A stretch of DNA of 54,872 nucleotides from Microvirga arsenatis. Its GTDB lineage: Bacteria; Pseudomonadota; Alphaproteobacteria; Rhizobiales; Beijerinckiaceae. The stretch's first letter is position 1. The number at the start of each line of letters is the position of its first letter. The notes under the pieces are model-generated. The model was not told the DNA's origin. It saw only the letters and a program-made list of their open reading frames with translations, and made no database searches. Below are positions 52,346-54,872 of this stretch, piece by piece. The translations under genes were made by a program, and so were the position numbers. Location of the stretch: assembly GCF_009910705.1 (NCBI RefSeq), contig NZ_JAAAXJ010000020.1, forward strand, positions 1-54,872, in the 5' to 3' direction.

Positions 52346-52530
52346 GGAGGGGCTTGCCCCATCCGCACCGCAGTCGCCTGCGACCTCCCTTCCACAAAGA
52401 GGAGCTTCACGCGGCGACAGGACAGCCGGATCGCCGGCGCGCCGAAAGGCGCACTCCCAAGTAGCCTGAAAAAGCAGGAAGCCCTTTCCCTTCACAGAAT
52501 GGGAGTGTCACTGCTCATTCATCATAAACA
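52346..52530 (+). ncRNA. Candidate 3' omega-RNA/right-end region of the IS605 relic
   Basis: In IS605-type elements the guide (omega) RNA is encoded at the 3' end of tnpB and runs into the right end. The segment is GC-rich with many short stems (GCGGGAGGGGCTTGCCCC, GCCGGCGCGCCGAAAGGCGC), and ends near GGGAGTGTCACTG (52500). By position it is the expected place, but RNA production and the exact right end are not shown by sequence alone. Confidence 0.3.
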
Positions 52531-52618
52531 TCAAGCTCAAATGAGTTTACCGCGAGCCGGCCGTTCCAAACTGGTCCCCGGCTCCCCCAGGGCAGGAAGA
52601 GCCAGGGCCACGTTGGCT

Positions 52619-52798
52619 CTAACGGGCCTCGTGGCTGTTATGCGGGACCGAGCCCCCTTTGCGGCCCGCTTCGGCAGCAAGATGGCGGTTCCGGGAGAAG
52701 GACCTCTTTTCCGCCGGAACGCTCTTGCCGCCCTTGCTGGCGATCTCACGCTGCTTCTCTGGGCTCATGGAGGCAAAGCCACGTCGTGATGTACTCAT
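52619..52798 (-). CDS. KGG-motif general stress protein
   Basis: 59 residues, too short for many gene finders. The start ATG at 52798 gives MSTSRRGFASMSPEKQREIA, then SKGGKSVPAEKRSFSR and AAEAGRKGGSVPHNSHEAR. The pattern of a Met-Ser-Pro-Glu-x-x-Arg-x-Ile-Ala-x-Lys-Gly-Gly unit repeated as AAEAGRKGG is the KGG (stress-induced protein, YciG/GsiB-like) family. Such small, hydrophilic, intrinsically disordered proteins accumulate in stationary phase, desiccation or heat. GGGAGA precedes the start by about nine bases. Position between IS605 debris and the cbpA operon gives no further hint. Confidence 0.75.
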   Translation of the reverse strand: MSTSRRGFASMSPEKQREIASKGGKSVPAEKRSFSRNRHLAAEAGRKGGSVPHNSHEAR

Positions 52799-53720
52799 GC
52801 TCTGTTCTCCCGATCACCTGAACAAAGGGAACTGGAAAACGGAAAAAACCGAGAGGATGGTTCAAGCTTGACCTTGCCAAAGACCCACTGATGATCTGAG
52901 TTCATTCTCTCGCTGTCCGGTCAGACTGCATGTCTAAAGGCTTCCTACCGGTGACGCGCAACCTCGTCTTAACGAGACAGGTTTACAGAGGCGAATCCGA
53001 TCGACGGGTGCATTGCCTTGATGAGGTTTTGGTAGCAAGACCCTGCTGATATGCCGGGATGCGTCGAACTCCTCCCTGGCTTGAGGAAAGGGGCTGTCCC
53101 GGCATGCGCGACGGGGCAGGGAGTTCGTCTACCATAGCCTAGCCCTGTTTGGCTGGTGCGAAGGCTGGGGGCGGAATGGTAGCCGCCGGGGCTGCGATAG
53201 CAAGTGCTGAGGTCAGACCAATCATGGTTGTTCTGTTGACGAGTCCTCTAAAGATTAAGTGCCGAAGGCACTCTGCATTTTCAGTTCCGTCACAAGAAAT
53301 TCGATAGCCCGGTTCTTGCGAGACGAGTTATCGCTGCGCGGAAGGGAGGCCGCAGTGTGTTATAGCGCACTGCTTCTTTCCGCGGCGCAATAACATTGAC
53401 CGTTTGGGAAGGTTCCGGTCCAACGCTCACCCCGCTGTGAGTGGCTTGAACGCTGACATCAGCGATGAACGGCTGGGGATTGTCGAGCCATCGTCGATCT
53501 GTTGGATCTCGCCTGTAAGGGATGGCTCCCTAGGCAACGCATTGGTCCGAAGCGCGCTCGACATATCACCCGCACCGGAAGGGCATACATCCCTGAGCTG
53601 GGTCGTCGACGTGCTTCCATACACGGATCCGGATCGCCGGGACCAGCGTTGTGAACCTGGGTCAGGAGCGCGTGAAACGTACGAAAGGAGTTGTGACGCT
53701 CGGCTGAATGGAGGGAGGTC
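52799..53720. other. Gene-poor interval with inverted repeats
   Basis: About 920 bases without a recognisable gene. A frame at 53404-53724 has no family resemblance. On the minus strand a short frame near 53152-53224 (MIGLTSALAIAAPAATIPPP) looks like a truncated signal peptide. Inverted repeats are ATGCCGGGA at 53051-53059 with TCCCGGCAT at 53097-53105, and GCAGTG...CACTGC near 53350-53375 with T-rich sequence after it. The promoter of cbpA must lie in the last part. Confidence 0.45.
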
Positions 53721-54626
53721 GTGACCGAGTCCCCTTACGAACTGCTCGGCGTGAAGCCCAATGCGTCTGCGGACGAGATCCAGAAGGCGTACCGGAAACT
53801 GGCCAAGAAGTACCACCCGGACCTGAACCCCGGCGACCGGAAGGCCGAGGACCGCTTCAAGGCGATCTCGGCCGCCTACGACCTGCTGAGCGACCCTGAG
53901 AAGCGGGCCCGCTTCGATCGCGGCGAGATCGACGCTTCCGGCGCCGAGCGGCCCCGGCGGCGGTACTACCGCGACTTTGCGGCTGAGGACGCTGGACCAT
54001 CCTACCACAGCGATGCCGGCTTTGCGGATTTCATGGATCAGGACATCCTGTCCGAACTTCTCCGGCGCGGCGCACGAAGCCGGTTCGCGATGCCCGGGCA
54101 TGATCTCCGGTTCCGCCTCGCCGTCGACTTCCTCGAGGCGGTGAACGGCACCCGCAAGACGGTAACCCTGCCGGACGGCCAGTCGCTCGACATCACCATT
54201 CCAGCCGGCATCCGGGACGGCCAAGTGGTACGCCTCGCGGGCAAGGGGGAGCCAGGCATTGGTGGCGGTCCGCCCGGCGACGCCTTGATCGAGGTCCATG
54301 TGCGCCCGCACCGCCTCTTCACACGGCAGGACGACGACATTCGCCTCGAGGTGCCGATTTCCCTGCGCGAGGCCGTCCTCGGAGGCCGAATTCAGATCCC
54401 GACGCCGACCGGGCCCGTCATGGTCGGCGTTCCGAAAGGCAGCAACACGGGACGAGTCCTGCGCCTCAGGGGCAAGGGCGTGCCACGGGCGGACGGTACG
54501 CAGGGCGACCTGCACGCGGTCCTGAAGGTCGTTCTGCCCGCCCGCCCGGATCCGGAACTCGAAGCCTTTGCAGAGCGGTGGACAGGCGGCGCATCCTACA
54601 ATCCCCGAGATGGCATGGAGGCGTAG
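53721..54626 (+). CDS. cbpA: CbpA-like DnaJ-family co-chaperone
   Basis: 301 residues from a GTG at 53721 with GGGAGG just before it. The J-domain occupies about residues 4-70 ([29 protein letters not shown] with the HPD tripeptide, [15 protein letters not shown]). A linker with acidic and Gly-Phe-like sequence leads to the C-terminal substrate-binding domains (about 130-290: [40 protein letters not shown]). The zinc-finger of DnaJ is missing, so it is a class B/CbpA type that helps DnaK. The gene is followed without a gap by cbpM. Confidence 0.9.
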   Translation: MTESPYELLGVKPNASADEIQKAYRKLAKKYHPDLNPGDRKAEDRFKAISAAYDLLSDPEKRARFDRGEIDASGAERPRRRYYRDFAAEDAGPSYHSDAGFADFMDQDILSELLRRGARSRFAMPGHDLRFRLAVDFLEAVNGTRKTVTLPDGQSLDITIPAGIRDGQVVRLAGKGEPGIGGGPPGDALIEVHVRPHRLFTRQDDDIRLEVPISLREAVLGGRIQIPTPTGPVMVGVPKGSNTGRVLRLRGKGVPRADGTQGDLHAVLKVVLPARPDPELEAFAERWTGGASYNPRDGMEA

Positions 54627-54830
54627 ATGCTGACCCTGGAGGAGTTCCAGCTGCGTCTGGACGTCGATGCGGGCACGGTTCAGGTCTGGATCGAGGAAGG
54701 CTGGCTTCTTCTGCAGCGGGACCAAGCTGGCTTCGCCTTTTCGGATTTTGTCGGGCATGAACACCTGGCCACCCGCATCAGGGCCTTCGTCGACTTCCTG
54801 GCCGAACGGATTGGACGTCGTGGTTCCTGA
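54627..54830 (+). CDS. cbpM: CbpM-like modulator of CbpA
   Basis: 67 residues, starting at the ATG directly after the cbpA stop (TAGATG). It has the MerR-like helix-turn-helix form of CbpM (LTLEEFQLRLDVDAGTVQVW, IEEGWLLLQ) and an end helix (RIRAFVDFLAERIG). Typical CbpM is about 100 residues, so this is a short version. CbpM binds the J-domain of CbpA and inhibits it. The tight coupling with cbpA supports the call. Confidence 0.75.
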   Translation: MLTLEEFQLRLDVDAGTVQVWIEEGWLLLQRDQAGFAFSDFVGHEHLATRIRAFVDFLAERIGRRGS

Positions 54831-54872
54831 TACGGGAGTAAGGAGGCCTCCCTACGCGGGGTTCCAAACCTT

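Noticed and set aside
53427..54764. Minus-strand open frame of 445 codons over cbpA
   Set aside because: It mirrors the codons of the DnaJ-family gene and has no family resemblance.
1..54872. CRISPR array, tRNA or rRNA genes
   Set aside because: No regularly spaced direct repeats and no cloverleaf- or rRNA-like sequence was seen on either strand.

Overview
The window looks like an accessory region (plasmid or genomic island) of a GC-rich alphaproteobacterium of the Hyphomicrobiales, most likely Methylobacteriaceae/Microvirga-like. This is an inference from the mix of FixK-type control, PHA synthase, a DUF6455 protein, a CbpA/CbpM pair, IS427-type and IS256 elements, and alphaproteobacterial-style copper genes. 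No rRNA, tRNA, CRISPR array, replication origin or phage structural gene was seen.

Layout. 1-3.3 kb: two hypothetical genes, a complete-looking IS5/IS427 element and a decayed second IS5 element. 3.4-7.5 kb: a FixK/FNR-type regulator, an HXXEE membrane protein, an OmpA relic, a DUF6455 protein and a lipoprotein. 7.6-8.8 kb: an IS3 element with a broken orfB. 8.9-17.3 kb: a micro-oxic stress block with a VIT-type transporter, a flavin-binding pyridoxamine-phosphate-oxidase-like protein, a small cytochrome c, a beta-CASP nuclease, an NAD(P)H oxidoreductase, a tandem Usp protein, PHA synthase and small membrane proteins. 17.5-18.8 kb: relics of an M23 peptidase and a DUF6544 gene. 19.2-21.8 kb: a possible exopolysaccharide module (processive GT2, HlyD-like protein, small zinc-ribbon protein). 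22-28 kb: a dead D-lactate dehydrogenase, a P-type ATPase, a zinc alcohol dehydrogenase and a second tandem Usp protein. 28.6-30.4 kb: an orphan truncated ParD and an IS256 copy with an 8-bp target duplication. 30.4-41.1 kb: a copper island (HMA chaperone, cupredoxin, His-rich protein, CusB, CusA with an in-frame amber codon, two small periplasmic proteins, CopA-type ATPase, small membrane proteins). 41.2-54.9 kb: mostly IS remnants (IS6, IS110, IS630, IS605) between a broken chemoreceptor, a GAF-HTH protein, a frameshifted EcsC, a voltage-gated-type ion channel, two decayed glutathione transferases, a KGG stress peptide and cbpA-cbpM.

Two regulatory themes tie the genes together. First, palindromes of the FixK/FNR form TTG(A/C)(T/G)-N4-(A/C)(T/G)CAA lie upstream of the regulator gene itself and of several stress genes. 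Two are perfect TTGAT-N4-ATCAA boxes (11145, 16862), which suggests a local low-oxygen regulon. Second, two CueR/HmrR-type promoters stand before the copper chaperone operon and the copA operon, while no MerR-family gene lies in the window.

The region is full of single-event decay. In-frame stops interrupt cusA, the chemoreceptor, both GSTs, ldhA, the DUF6544 gene and the IS3 orfB. Frameshifts affect ecsC, the GT2 N-terminus and a small membrane gene. Either the region is eroding or the assembly carries errors; raw-read checking would decide.
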